Assembly: GCF_003439125.1 (NCBI RefSeq)
Contig: NZ_QSUU01000001.1
Location: forward strand, 194,909 to 247,808
Direction: 5' to 3'
From: Collinsella sp. OM04-5
Lineage (GTDB): Bacteria; Actinomycetota; Coriobacteriia; Coriobacteriales; Coriobacteriaceae
Length of the DNA stretch: 52,900 nt
Part shown: positions 9,148-17,271 of the stretch, one piece after another
Numbering within the stretch: position 1 is the stretch's first letter
Layout of the letters: each line of letters begins with the position of its first letter
Made by a program: the position numbers and the translations under genes
Notes under the pieces: model-generated
What the model saw: the letters and a program-made list of their open reading frames with translations, nothing else
Told to the model about the DNA's origin: nothing
Databases searched by the model: none

Positions 9148-9230
9148 AACGCCCTCCCGGGCGGCTGGCACGAAGTTCCCTGCTCTACAGTCCTGCGCAA
9201 GACGAAGGCCACATTAAGTGGCCTTCTTTG
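9148..9230 (+). repeat. left arm of long inverted repeat
   Basis: The inner 56 bases (9175-9230) match the reverse complement of 9604-9660 with only one substitution and one single-base indel; weaker similarity extends outward to 9148 (core CCGGGCGG on both sides). The arm contains its own palindrome AAGGCCAC-ATTAA-GTGGCCTT (9205-9225), which can act as a terminator for the operon ending at 9130. Confidence 0.85.
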
Positions 9231-9336
9231 CGTGCGGAACTCGCGATGAACTTCGAGCCCGCCGCTCGGGAGGGTGTCTCTTTATTGATAGAAGGCCTAA
9301 TAAGCTGATGATTTTATGCCTGGATGTATTCGGAGT

Positions 9337-9599
9337 GGGACGGGCTTTCCGGATGGGCGGTGTTTCGGAAAGTGTGTCCCAGAATCGGCGCTCAGAGTGG
9401 TCCCCACTTTCCGGTTGATGTCTTGTCCGGAAACTATGTCCCGGAATTAAGGCTTGGAATGGGATGCACTTTCCGGTTGAGAGCCTTAGCGGAAAGTGCG
9501 ACCCGGAATTTACTCTTGAAGTGGGATGCGCTTTCCCAACAGGCCCTCAAGCGGAAACTGCGTCCCATTCCGAAGGCAGATTCCGGGACACACTTTCCG
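9337..9599 (+). repeat. 62-bp tandem array of imperfect hairpins
   Basis: Left arms of type GGGATGCACTTTCCG start at 9337, 9399, 9461, 9523 and 9585, and right arms of type CGGAAAGTGCGACCC start at 9366, 9428, 9490 and 9552. Every step is exactly 62 bp. Each unit is a 15-nt arm, a 14-nt loop, a 15-nt arm and an 18-nt spacer; the last unit is only a left arm. Pairing within a unit is kept while the bases differ between units, with several G-U-compatible changes, so structure seems to be conserved more than sequence. Confidence 0.88.
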
Positions 9600-9603
9600 A
9601 ATA

Positions 9604-9688
9604 CAAAGAAGGCCACTTAATGTGGCCTTCGTCTTGCGCAGGACTGTCCGAGCAGGGAACCTTATATGCCTCCGCCCGGACAGACGTT
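9604..9688 (-). repeat. right arm of long inverted repeat
   Basis: Reverse-complement partner of 9148-9230. It carries the mirror palindrome AAGGCCAC-TTAAT-GTGGCCTT (9609-9629 region), which would serve as terminator for the gene ending at 9714 on the minus strand. No obvious target-site duplication is visible outside the arms. Confidence 0.85.
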
Positions 9689-9713
9689 TCAGTTATGAAC
9701 TCGCAGCTAGCCG

Positions 9714-12014
9714 CTATTTGATCTTGGTCGTACCCGGTGCCAAGTTAGGGTCGGTTTCGTTGGCCTCGGTCTGGAAGTGCTCGGTGTAGACGTTCTTGCC
9801 GTCGCGGAACATTTCGTAATACTGCATCTTGGCGTAATCCTCGCGCGCCTTGGTGGCAGCAGCGGCGACGGCGTCATCACCGGTGACGTTGGAGGAGAGC
9901 GCCCAGCGCAGGCTGGCGTCCTCGTAGCCGACGGAGTTGATGGCGGGCAGCGACTCGCGCAATGTCATATGCGCCTTCTGGTAGTCGGTCAGCGGTGCGC
10001 CGATCAGCTGCATCAGCTGGGTGGACAGATAGTTGGTGGACAGGTCGTCGACCTCACTCGTCTGGTCGCAACCGGCAACGTCGTAGTTAGCCCAGATGAT
10101 GTAGTCGGTCTGCCACAAGCGTTCCTGGTGGGTGGCGTCGTCCTCGCCGGTAAACCACTTATCGTTGAACTTGGACGGGAAGAACGGCTGATGGTCGCCC
10201 CAGAACACCACGACCACCTTACGGTCGAGCTTGCTCAGGGCGTTGAGGAAGTAGCGCAGCGCCTGATCGGACTGCTCGATGCACGAGACATACTCGTCGA
10301 CATCGGACAGCGTGCCATCCTCGACGGTCTTGGCATCCAGGTCGGTCGTGTCGATGTTCAGGTGCATCTGCTTGTCGACCGGCAGCAGGCCCGTGTCGTA
10401 GCCCGAGTGGTTCTGCATGGTCACGTCGAAGATGAACTGCGGGTCGGCGTTCTGGTCGAGCAGCTCAAGAATCTTGTCGTATGTCGCCTGGTCGGTCACC
10501 ATGCCGCGCAGGGTGTCGGCACCCTGGAAGTCGTTGATGGACAGGAACTGGTCAAAGCCAAAGTCCTTGTAGACGTTCTCGCGGTTCCAGTTGGTCGCGT
10601 GGTTGGGGTGCATGGCCGTGGTGGAATATCCGAGCGACTTGAACTGCTCTGCCAGGTTCCCGGTCGTTTCCATGTTGTAGATGGTGTAGGGGTACACGCC
10701 CGAGCCCAGGTTGGCCATGGAGTTGCCGGTCATAAACTCAAACTCGGTATTGGCGGTACCGCCGCCGTAGGCGCTCACGTAGAGCTTGCCACGGCTGAGG
10801 CAGTTGGACAGGCTCTTAAAGTACTGCGGGCCCTCGTAGCCGGCGCGCATGTTCTGGTAGATTGACAGATCCGAGAAGGTCTCGTTCATGATGGCGATGA
10901 CCGTGGGCTTCTCGCTGTCGAACTGCTCCTTTGCGGCGGCGCGCTCGTCGCTCTTGGCCGCGTCGGACTTGTCGTAGGCCTTGGCGTACTTTTTGAGCGT
11001 GGCCTTGGCATCGTCGACGGAGTAGTCGGCGGGTTTGGGCGGCTTGATGGACTGCGCTGCGCTAATGAAAGCGGGCAGGTAGCCCTCGCGCCAGTAGCTC
11101 TCGAGCGGGCGCCAGGTGTAGACGGTGATGCCGAGGGTGTTGTAGTAGTCGATGAGCGTGACATGCGCGGTTACGCCGCCCAGGCACAGCACTGCCACGA
11201 GCAGGTTGGTGAGCAGCATGCGCTTGGCGTTGGCGGCACCCTTCTGACGGTGCGGTGCCACCAGGCCGGCGTACTCGCACAGCAGCATGGCGATGGCGGT
11301 AAAGCCCATGGACAGCACGCAGAACAGCGAGATCGAGAAGGTGTAGCCGTTGCCGGCGACCGCGGCGGCGGTGGAGATGGCCGAAAGGTCGCCCGGCTGG
11401 ATGGGCATGGATTTAAACGTGATGACGAAGAACTCGGCAATGCCCAGGACAAAGAGGGCAAAGGCCAAGACGGCGGGAGCTGCGCCGTGGCGCTGGAATA
11501 GGAAGAACAAGCCGGTCATGAGCACGGTGATGATGGCCCACTCGAGCAGGATGCACAGGGGGTAGACCCAGGTAAAGTCGTGGTTGGACGAGACCTCCAT
11601 GCCCAGCAGCGCAAAGACGCCGGCGAGCAGCAGGCACAGGACGGCGGCGACGAGCGGTTTGCCCACAAAGGCGCCGCGCAGGCGGGCGAGCTTGCCAGTG
11701 GGGGCGGGAGCGTCGGCCGAGGCGAACGCAAAGACGCGCGGTGCGATGCGGTCGCGGGCGATGCTGGCCCAAGCGCATCCGGTGAGAATGGCGTTGGTCA
11801 GGATGAGCATCACAAAGGCGAGCGGCTCGTTTTGAGCGACGAGGCCAATGGCGCCCCAAATGGTCAAAAAGAGCTGGAACAGGCCGAAGGCGACGCTCCA
11901 CCCAAGAGCGCTTTTGGCAACGGTGCCCGACTTTGCGCAAATGGCCTTGGCCTCGCGCAAGACAAGGTAGACGGTCGCCGCAAGACCGACGAGCGAGATG
12001 GCGGCAGCGAACAT
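9714..12014 (-). CDS. LTA synthase-family membrane sulfatase-fold enzyme
   Basis: 766 aa. Five or more membrane segments occupy about residues 1-290, followed by an extracellular sulfatase-fold domain with VIAIMNETFSDL (about 365-380), GGGTANTEFEFMTG (about 415-428, containing the family's catalytic Thr in GGT) and FWGDHQP (about 600, metal-binding). This order is that of lipoteichoic acid synthase and related phosphoglycerol transferases, which transfer glycerol phosphate from phosphatidylglycerol onto a lipid-linked polymer outside the membrane. Length is above the usual 620-650 aa because the membrane region is long. Start: ATG at 12014 with AGGAG just upstream is preferred over the GTG five codons earlier, which overlaps that ribosome site. 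Whether the product is a true teichoic acid or another glycerol-phosphate decoration cannot be told. Confidence 0.87.
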   Translation of the reverse strand: MFAAAISLVGLAATVYLVLREAKAICAKSGTVAKSALGWSVAFGLFQLFLTIWGAIGLVAQNEPLAFVMLILTNAILTGCAWASIARDRIAPRVFAFASADAPAPTGKLARLRGAFVGKPLVAAVLCLLLAGVFALLGMEVSSNHDFTWVYPLCILLEWAIITVLMTGLFFLFQRHGAAPAVLAFALFVLGIAEFFVITFKSMPIQPGDLSAISTAAAVAGNGYTFSISLFCVLSMGFTAIAMLLCEYAGLVAPHRQKGAANAKRMLLTNLLVAVLCLGGVTAHVTLIDYYNTLGITVYTWRPLESYWREGYLPAFISAAQSIKPPKPADYSVDDAKATLKKYAKAYDKSDAAKSDERAAAKEQFDSEKPTVIAIMNETFSDLSIYQNMRAGYEGPQYFKSLSNCLSRGKLYVSAYGGGTANTEFEFMTGNSMANLGSGVYPYTIYNMETTGNLAEQFKSLGYSTTAMHPNHATNWNRENVYKDFGFDQFLSINDFQGADTLRGMVTDQATYDKILELLDQNADPQFIFDVTMQNHSGYDTGLLPVDKQMHLNIDTTDLDAKTVEDGTLSDVDEYVSCIEQSDQALRYFLNALSKLDRKVVVVFWGDHQPFFPSKFNDKWFTGEDDATHQERLWQTDYIIWANYDVAGCDQTSEVDDLSTNYLSTQLMQLIGAPLTDYQKAHMTLRESLPAINSVGYEDASLRWALSSNVTGDDAVAAAATKAREDYAKMQYYEMFRDGKNVYTEHFQTEANETDPNLAPGTTKIK

Positions 12015-12029
12015 GCTGAGACTCCTCAC

Positions 12030-12227
12030 AAACTAAAACCTACGAAAGCGGGGATTTACCCGATTGTTACCAAGATATGCGCAGCAATTGGTGGCTGCGC
12101 ACAACAACCAGCCATATTAACGCGCGCGTGTGGCGGTGTGGCGCAATGTAGTGGCGACCTGCGCGATAATGGACGGGAATTACACGGAAACGTAATGGCT
12201 TCTTAAAGAAATGGCAGGGATGGGGCA
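12030..12227. promoter_or_regulatory. divergent promoter region with palindrome
   Basis: Separates the minus-strand LTA-synthase-like gene from the plus-strand nitroreductase gene. It contains the palindrome TGCGCAGC-N8-GCTGCGCA (12078-12085 with 12094-12101), a possible regulator site. Confidence 0.4.
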
Positions 12228-13076
12228 ATGGGCGAGCAGGTTTGTGCGGCGGCTTTGGATACGAACGGCTATTCGGTCGAGACCACGGGCAACGCGGTAT
12301 TGGACACGCTGGAACACCGTTCTTCCACGCGTGCCTTTGCGCGCGATGACGACGGCCGTCCCGTGGCGGTGACCGACGAGCAGCGGGCGGCGATTCTGCA
12401 TGCGGCGAGTCGCGCGCCATCGGCAGGCGCCATGATGATGTACTCCATCGTGAGCATTCGCGAGCAGGCTACGCTCGATCGCTTGGCCGATCTGTGCGAC
12501 CACCAGCCGATGATCGCCAAGGCGCCCTGGGCATTAATATTTGTAGTCGACTATGCCAAGTGGATCGATCTGTTTGAGCATGTGGGTTGCTTTGAGCCCG
12601 AGTTTGTAGAGCGCACGGGCAAGTCGCCCCGTCGTGCTCCGGGCCTGGGCGACTTTGCCATCGCGGCGCAGGATGCCGTGATCGCTGCTCAAAACGCCGT
12701 GGTTGCCGCCGAGGCCCTGGGGCTGGGGAGCTGCTATATCGGAGATATCGTCGAGAACGCCGAGGAGGTTGCCGCACTGCTGGATTTGCCTGCCCATACC
12801 ATGCCGCTGTCGATGCTCATCATCGGCACACCCCGCAAGGAGCGCCCGGCAATCGCGCATCCCGTGGTGAACCTGGTGCACGAGGAGCACTACCGCCGCG
12901 CCGACGCCGCGACGATGGACACGCAGGTGGCCGAGATGGACGCGATGTTTCGCCCGCATGCCCGCGAGGTGGGTGAGCGCGTCGTCGACATCTACACCCG
13001 TAAGCACACGAGTCCCTTTATGGCCGAGATGAGCCGCTCCATGGAGTGGTGGTTCAAAAACTGGCTCGGAAAATGA
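12228..13076 (+). CDS. nitroreductase family protein
   Basis: 282 aa flavin (FMN) oxidoreductase. The N-terminal phosphate-binding motif HRSSTRAF lies at 30-37 and the second flavin loop GLGSCYIGDI near 166-175. Nitroreductases are usually 170-220 aa; the extra C-terminal part (about 215-282, with VDIYTRKHTSPFMAE) is seen in a subgroup often annotated as nitroreductase with unknown substrate. The ribosome site GGGATGGGG precedes ATG 12228. It stands alone, divergent from the upstream gene and closed by a palindromic repeat right after the stop codon. The natural substrate (quinone, nitroaromatic or flavin) is not predictable. Confidence 0.85.
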   Translation: MGEQVCAAALDTNGYSVETTGNAVLDTLEHRSSTRAFARDDDGRPVAVTDEQRAAILHAASRAPSAGAMMMYSIVSIREQATLDRLADLCDHQPMIAKAPWALIFVVDYAKWIDLFEHVGCFEPEFVERTGKSPRRAPGLGDFAIAAQDAVIAAQNAVVAAEALGLGSCYIGDIVENAEEVAALLDLPAHTMPLSMLIIGTPRKERPAIAHPVVNLVHEEHYRRADAATMDTQVAEMDAMFRPHAREVGERVVDIYTRKHTSPFMAEMSRSMEWWFKNWLGK

Positions 13077-13077
13077 C

Positions 13078-13117
13078 GAATGTGACAAAGGGGGGGGGGG
13101 GTCCCTTTGTCACATTC
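13078..13117. repeat. dispersed palindrome, copy with 12-G tract
   Basis: Arms GAATGTGACAAAG (13078-13090) and CTTTGTCACATTC (13105-13117) pair perfectly. Other copies have GGGACAGTCCC in the middle; here the centre is a run of 12 G (13090-13101) followed by TCCC. It begins one base after the nitroreductase stop codon and can act as its terminator. Confidence 0.8.
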
Positions 13118-13240
13118 CATATCGCCGCGGTGGCCTAAAGGCCGCATAAATGTTTATCTAGCTGGGAAAACGGTGCCATTAAAATATGGGCTGATTACAT
13201 ATAATCCCGTCGAACGTTAAAATTGGGAGGAAACCGGCTT

Positions 13241-15268
13241 ATGGAACAAAAGGCAAAGGAAGTAGCCTCGCACGCTGCGATTCCTGTGAGCATCTCGGCG
13301 ATGCTCGTCACGCTGGGCGTGGTGTATGGCGATATCGGCACCAGCCCCATGTATGTAACCAAGGCGCTCGTTGCCGGCAACGGCGGCATCGGAAGCGTCA
13401 CGCAGGAGTTCGTGCTCGGCGCGCTCTCCCTTGTCGTGTGGACGGTCACGCTGCTGACGACCGTCAAGTACGTGCTGATCTCGCTGCGCGCCGACAACCA
13501 CGGCGAGGGCGGCATCTTTGCCCTGTACAGCCTGGTCAAGCGCTGCGGCAAGTGGCTCATCATCCCCGCCATGCTGGGCGGCGCGGCGCTCCTCGCCGAC
13601 GGCATCCTGACGCCTGCCGTTACCGTCACCACGGCCATCGAGGGCCTGCGCACCATCCCGGCGGTCCATGCCGTGCTCGGTGACGACCAGGGTCGTGTCG
13701 TCGCCATCACGCTTGCCATCATCATCGCGCTCTTCTTGGTGCAGCGCATCGGCACGGCCAAGATCGGTCACGCCTTCGGCCCCATCATGACGCTGTGGTT
13801 TTTGTTCCTGGGCGGCACGGGCCTGTTCTTTGTCTGCCAGTATCCCGCGGTGCTGCTGTGCCTTAACCCGTTGCGTGGCATCGCTTTTCTGCTGAGCCCC
13901 AACAACCATGCGGGCATCATGATTTTGGGCAGCTGCTTCCTCGCTACCACCGGTGCCGAGGCGCTCTATTCCGACATGGGCCATGTGGGCCGCGGCAACA
14001 TCTATGCCACCTGGCCGTTCGTTAAGTGCTGCCTGCTGCTGTCCTACATGGGCCAGGGCGCGTGGCTTATCAACAACGCCGGCAACCCGGAGCTCATGGG
14101 TATCGCCGACCTCAACCCCTTCTACCAGATGCTTGCCCCGGGTCTGCGCCCCTTTGCCGTCGGCCTTTCCACCGTCGCGGCCATCATTGCCTCGCAGGCG
14201 CTCATCACCGGCGCATTCTCGCTGGTGTCCGAGGCCAGCCGCCTGGACCTCATGCCGCATATGCAGGTCTTCTACCCTGCCGAGACCAAGGGCCAGCTCT
14301 ACATCCCCATGGTCAACAACGTCATGCTCGTGGGCTGCGTCGTCGTGGTGCTGCTGTTCCAGAACTCGGCGCACATGGAGGCCGCGTACGGCCTGGCCAT
14401 TACCCTGACCATGATGTGCACGACAATGCTGCTCTTCTTCTATCTGCACGTGGAGCGCAATCTCAAGGTCGCGCCGTGGATCTTTGCCGCCTTCTTCCTT
14501 ATGCTCGAGGGCTTCTTCTTTGTGAGCTCGCTCACCAAGTTCTTCCACGGCGGCTATTTCACCATCCTTATGGCCGCGCTCATCATGGGCATCATGGTGT
14601 GCTGGTACAACGGCACGGCGGTCGAGCAACGTCAGTTTACGCTGCTGCCGCTGCGCAGCTATCTGCCGCAGCTCAAACGCCTGCGCGACGACGATCGCTA
14701 CGAGCTCATGAGCGACAACATCGTGTACCTGACCAAGGACACCAACACCGACTATATCGACCGCGATATCGTCTACTCGATTTTGGATAAGCACCCCAAG
14801 CGCGCTCGCGCCTGGTGGTTCGTGAATGTCGAGACCATGGAGGAGCCGCATACCTTTGCCTACTCGGTCGAGACGTTCGGCACCGACTACGTTTTCCGCG
14901 TGCATCTGTATCTGGGCTACAAGATCAACCAGCGCGTCAATGCCTATCTGCGTCAGGTTGTTCAGGACCTGGCTGCCAGCGGCGAGCTGCCGGCGCAGAC
15001 GCACGACTACTCGGTCTACAAGGATCCGGGCAACATCGGTACGTTTAAGTTCGTCATGATCCGCAAGCTGCTGGCGCCCGAAAGCGACGTTGAGCCCAGC
15101 GAGCGTACGGCCATCACGCTCAAGTACATCATCCGCCGCGCCGCCGGCACGCCTGCGCGCTGGTACGGCCTGGAGAACTCCAACGTGAGCTTTGAGTACG
15201 TGCCGCTGTTCACCAAGTTTAAGGCCGTGAGCAAGATGCAGCGCCTGGCTCCCGACGAGCGCCCGTAG
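13241..15268 (+). CDS. kup: KUP-family potassium uptake permease
   Basis: 675 aa, the usual length for the family. The N-terminus contains GVVYGDIGTSPMYV, the signature of KUP/HAK/KT carriers, and about twelve membrane helices follow up to residue 460, with a cytoplasmic C-terminal part. It imports K+ in symport with H+. ATG 13241 (MEQKAKEV) has GGGAGG 8-9 nt upstream; an upstream in-frame TTG overlaps that site and is rejected. A candidate -10 box TATAAT sits at 13200-13205, without a good -35. A small membrane protein gene follows, then a KdpD-type kinase and KdpE-type regulator, which suggests that potassium status controls this carrier in place of the absent KdpFABC pump. Confidence 0.92.
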   Translation: MEQKAKEVASHAAIPVSISAMLVTLGVVYGDIGTSPMYVTKALVAGNGGIGSVTQEFVLGALSLVVWTVTLLTTVKYVLISLRADNHGEGGIFALYSLVKRCGKWLIIPAMLGGAALLADGILTPAVTVTTAIEGLRTIPAVHAVLGDDQGRVVAITLAIIIALFLVQRIGTAKIGHAFGPIMTLWFLFLGGTGLFFVCQYPAVLLCLNPLRGIAFLLSPNNHAGIMILGSCFLATTGAEALYSDMGHVGRGNIYATWPFVKCCLLLSYMGQGAWLINNAGNPELMGIADLNPFYQMLAPGLRPFAVGLSTVAAIIASQALITGAFSLVSEASRLDLMPHMQVFYPAETKGQLYIPMVNNVMLVGCVVVVLLFQNSAHMEAAYGLAITLTMMCTTMLLFFYLHVERNLKVAPWIFAAFFLMLEGFFFVSSLTKFFHGGYFTILMAALIMGIMVCWYNGTAVEQRQFTLLPLRSYLPQLKRLRDDDRYELMSDNIVYLTKDTNTDYIDRDIVYSILDKHPKRARAWWFVNVETMEEPHTFAYSVETFGTDYVFRVHLYLGYKINQRVNAYLRQVVQDLAASGELPAQTHDYSVYKDPGNIGTFKFVMIRKLLAPESDVEPSERTAITLKYIIRRAAGTPARWYGLENSNVSFEYVPLFTKFKAVSKMQRLAPDERP

Positions 15269-15336
15269 TCGACGCTTAAGGTATGGCTGCGAACGGGCGG
15301 CTTGCAATGACAGGGTTTGAGCCTGGGGAGGAAACC

Positions 15337-15531
15337 ATGGATGCAAAGGGGCTTGACGGTCGCGATCTTGCGGCCGAGCTGGTACGTGAGGCACGCGCCG
15401 ACGCCGCCGAAGATCGGTTCTTTACGAATCGCGCCAACATGGACATGGCCGACCGCGTGATCTCGATCGTGGTGACGCTGCTTGTCGCGGCGTGCGTGTG
15501 CGCCCTGCTCGCGCACGTGCTGTTTGTCTAG
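15337..15531 (+). CDS. small single-pass membrane protein
   Basis: 64 aa, start ATG 15337 behind the strong site GGGGAGGAAACC. The first 40 residues are charged (KGLDGRDLAAELVREARADA) and one hydrophobic helix covers about 43-62. It lies between kup and the sensor kinase genes, on the same strand, 68 bp after kup, and is followed by a terminator hairpin. I do not recognise a family. It is too long and too charged to be KdpF. It may be a subunit or regulator of the potassium carrier, from position only. Confidence 0.6.
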   Translation: MDAKGLDGRDLAAELVREARADAAEDRFFTNRANMDMADRVISIVVTLLVAACVCALLAHVLFV

Positions 15532-15560
15532 CGACCGCCGGCTGCAAAGGCTATACACTT

Positions 15561-15618
15561 GGAACCACCACAAGGGAAACCACCACAAAGGTGCCTGTCC
15601 CTTTGTGGTGGTTTTTGT
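15561..15618 (+). terminator. hairpin terminator after kup block (repeat-derived)
   Basis: Arms AAACCACCACAAAGG (15577-15591) and CCTTTGTGGTGGTTT (15600-15614) pair perfectly around a 8-nt loop and run into five T. A partial copy of the left arm (ACCACCACAAGGG) precedes it. The centre resembles the TGTGACAAAGGGAC palindrome family of the window. Confidence 0.75.
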
Positions 15619-15641
15619 TTTGAGAGAGGGGCGGGGCGCTA

Positions 15642-17267
15642 ATGGATGTCCATGCGGACGGCGATATTGCCGATAACTTTTGGTGGCGGCGCACAACGCA
15701 GACGCGACGCGGTCCTCTGTATGACGCTTGCGTATCGGCGGGGTTGCTGGTCGCGGCGACGATTGTGGGCGCGCTGCTCGACCATCCGGGTCTCGCGCCG
15801 AGCATCATGATCGTCTATGTGTTCGCCGTTCAGCTGTGCGCATTCTTTACCTGGAGTCGCCTGTATTGCTTGCTGAGCTCGGCTGCCGCCGTGGCGCTCT
15901 ACAACTTCTTGTTTGTCGACCCGCGCTGCTCGCTGTCGTTTATCGGCCGTGTCTATCCCGGCATGTTCTTCATCATGTTCGTGGTCTCGCTTGTGTCGAG
16001 CTCGATTGCGTTGGCCCTGCGCCGTGCCTTGGCACAGGCTGCCGCCAGCGACCGCCGCACGCATATGGTGCTCGAGACCAACCGCATGCTGCAGCGGTGC
16101 GCTGATCAGCAGCAGATTGTCCATGCCATGGCAACGCAGCTGGCGCGTCTTTCGGGCTGTCCGGTCGTGTGGTACAGCGCCGACGCCGAGGGCGATGACC
16201 TGCTGCCGCGTGCGACATACACGGCCGTGGGCGATGCCGCGCCGGTGCATGAACTGGCGCCGCAGATGCCGCCGCGGCTCTCGGCGTCCGCCTATGTGGG
16301 AACGCCGCTCGATGCCACCTATGGCGGCTCGACGTTTTATGGCATCTACCTGACGGTTCGCACGGGCGACGGCTTCGTCCGTTCGGGCGACCCCGCCTCG
16401 GTGGTGGGCGTGCTGGCTATCGTTGCCGAGCCCGACGTGCTGACGCATGAGGAGCGGACGCTTGCCGATGCCATCGTGAGCGAAGGCGAGCTGGCGCTCG
16501 ACCGCGCCCGCGCCATGGAGGCCCGCGAGGAGGCGGCGGTGCTCGCCAAAAACGAACAGCTGCGCGCCAACCTGCTGCGCTCCATCTCGCATGATCTGCG
16601 CACGCCGCTTACCAGTATTTCGGGTAATGCCGACGTGCTGCTCGATCAGGGCTCGACCGGCACCGCGGTGCTCGATGCCCAGACGCGCCGCGGCCTGCTT
16701 CTATCCATTCGCTCGGATGCGCTGTGGCTCAACGCCACCGTCGAGAATCTGCTCGCCATCACCAAGCTCGAGGGTGGCGGTATGCGCCTGTCGACCACGC
16801 TCGAGCTCATGGACGATATCGTCGAGGAGGCGCTGCGCCACGTGAACCCTGCCGTGCGCGAGCACGACCTTAAGGTGGTGGCGTGCGATGAGCCGGCGCT
16901 CGTCAACGTCGATGCACGCCTGATGGTGCAGCTGGTGGTCAATCTGGTGAACAACGCCATCACCTATACGCCTGCGGGCTCGCATATCATGATTTCGATT
17001 AGCGTCGACGATGGACGTGTGGCGTGCTCGGTGGCCGATGATGGTCCGGGCATCGCGCCCGAGGATCGCGAGCGGATCTTCGAGTCGTTCTATACCGCCA
17101 ACCATGGTCTGGCCGACAGCTGCCGCAGTGTGGGCTTGGGGCTTTCGCTCTGCCGCTCCATTGCGCTGGCACATGGCGGTAGCATAGAGGTTACCGCGGC
17201 GGACCCGCACGGTTCGGTCTTTACGATTGAGCTTCCCGCCGCCGACGTTTCGTTTGATAAGGAGTAG
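15642..17267 (+). CDS. KdpD-type sensor histidine kinase lacking the N-terminal Kdp/Usp domains
   Basis: 541 aa against about 900 for full KdpD. It starts directly with the DUF4118 membrane region (three to four helices, about 28-128), followed by a GAF-like domain (about 145-285), the dimerisation/phospho-acceptor helix with SISHDLRTPLTS (His317) and an ATPase domain with NLVNNAITYTP, DDGPGIAPEDRERIF and GLGLSLC. The N-terminal ~400 residues (KdpD sensor and Usp domain) that in E. coli interact with regulators are absent, and the upstream DNA is a terminator, so this is a natural short form. It is 4 bp from the response regulator gene. Likely signal: K+ limitation or ionic strength; likely target: kup. 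Both are inference. Confidence 0.88.
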   Translation: MDVHADGDIADNFWWRRTTQTRRGPLYDACVSAGLLVAATIVGALLDHPGLAPSIMIVYVFAVQLCAFFTWSRLYCLLSSAAAVALYNFLFVDPRCSLSFIGRVYPGMFFIMFVVSLVSSSIALALRRALAQAAASDRRTHMVLETNRMLQRCADQQQIVHAMATQLARLSGCPVVWYSADAEGDDLLPRATYTAVGDAAPVHELAPQMPPRLSASAYVGTPLDATYGGSTFYGIYLTVRTGDGFVRSGDPASVVGVLAIVAEPDVLTHEERTLADAIVSEGELALDRARAMEAREEAAVLAKNEQLRANLLRSISHDLRTPLTSISGNADVLLDQGSTGTAVLDAQTRRGLLLSIRSDALWLNATVENLLAITKLEGGGMRLSTTLELMDDIVEEALRHVNPAVREHDLKVVACDEPALVNVDARLMVQLVVNLVNNAITYTPAGSHIMISISVDDGRVACSVADDGPGIAPEDRERIFESFYTANHGLADSCRSVGLGLSLCRSIALAHGGSIEVTAADPHGSVFTIELPAADVSFDKE

Positions 17268-17271
17268 CGCT

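Larger units (their letters stand above)
9131..9713. other. non-coding block between convergent genes
   Basis: This 583-bp stretch has no credible gene; open frames crossing it change frame with each 62-bp repeat unit, which is not a multiple of three. It is filled by a tandem hairpin array (9337-9599) enclosed by long inverted repeats (9148-9230 and 9604-9688), listed separately. Confidence 0.8.

Noticed and set aside
9337..9599. CRISPR array
   Set aside because: Units are self-complementary along most of their length and vary everywhere; there is no constant direct repeat with unique spacers and no cas gene in the window.
9324..9620. Possible small protein with internal repeats in the 9131-9713 gap
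   Set aside because: The DNA repeat period is 62, so each unit is read in a different frame; no ribosome site and no amino-acid repeat conservation. The block is non-coding.
13119..13240. Riboswitch (for example c-di-AMP type) in front of kup
   Set aside because: The 122-bp leader shows no recognisable ydaO/kimA-type conserved core by eye; a covariance search would be needed to say more.
15337..15531. KdpF homologue
   Set aside because: KdpF is about 29 residues and almost wholly hydrophobic; this protein has 40 charged residues before its helix and no Kdp pump genes are present.
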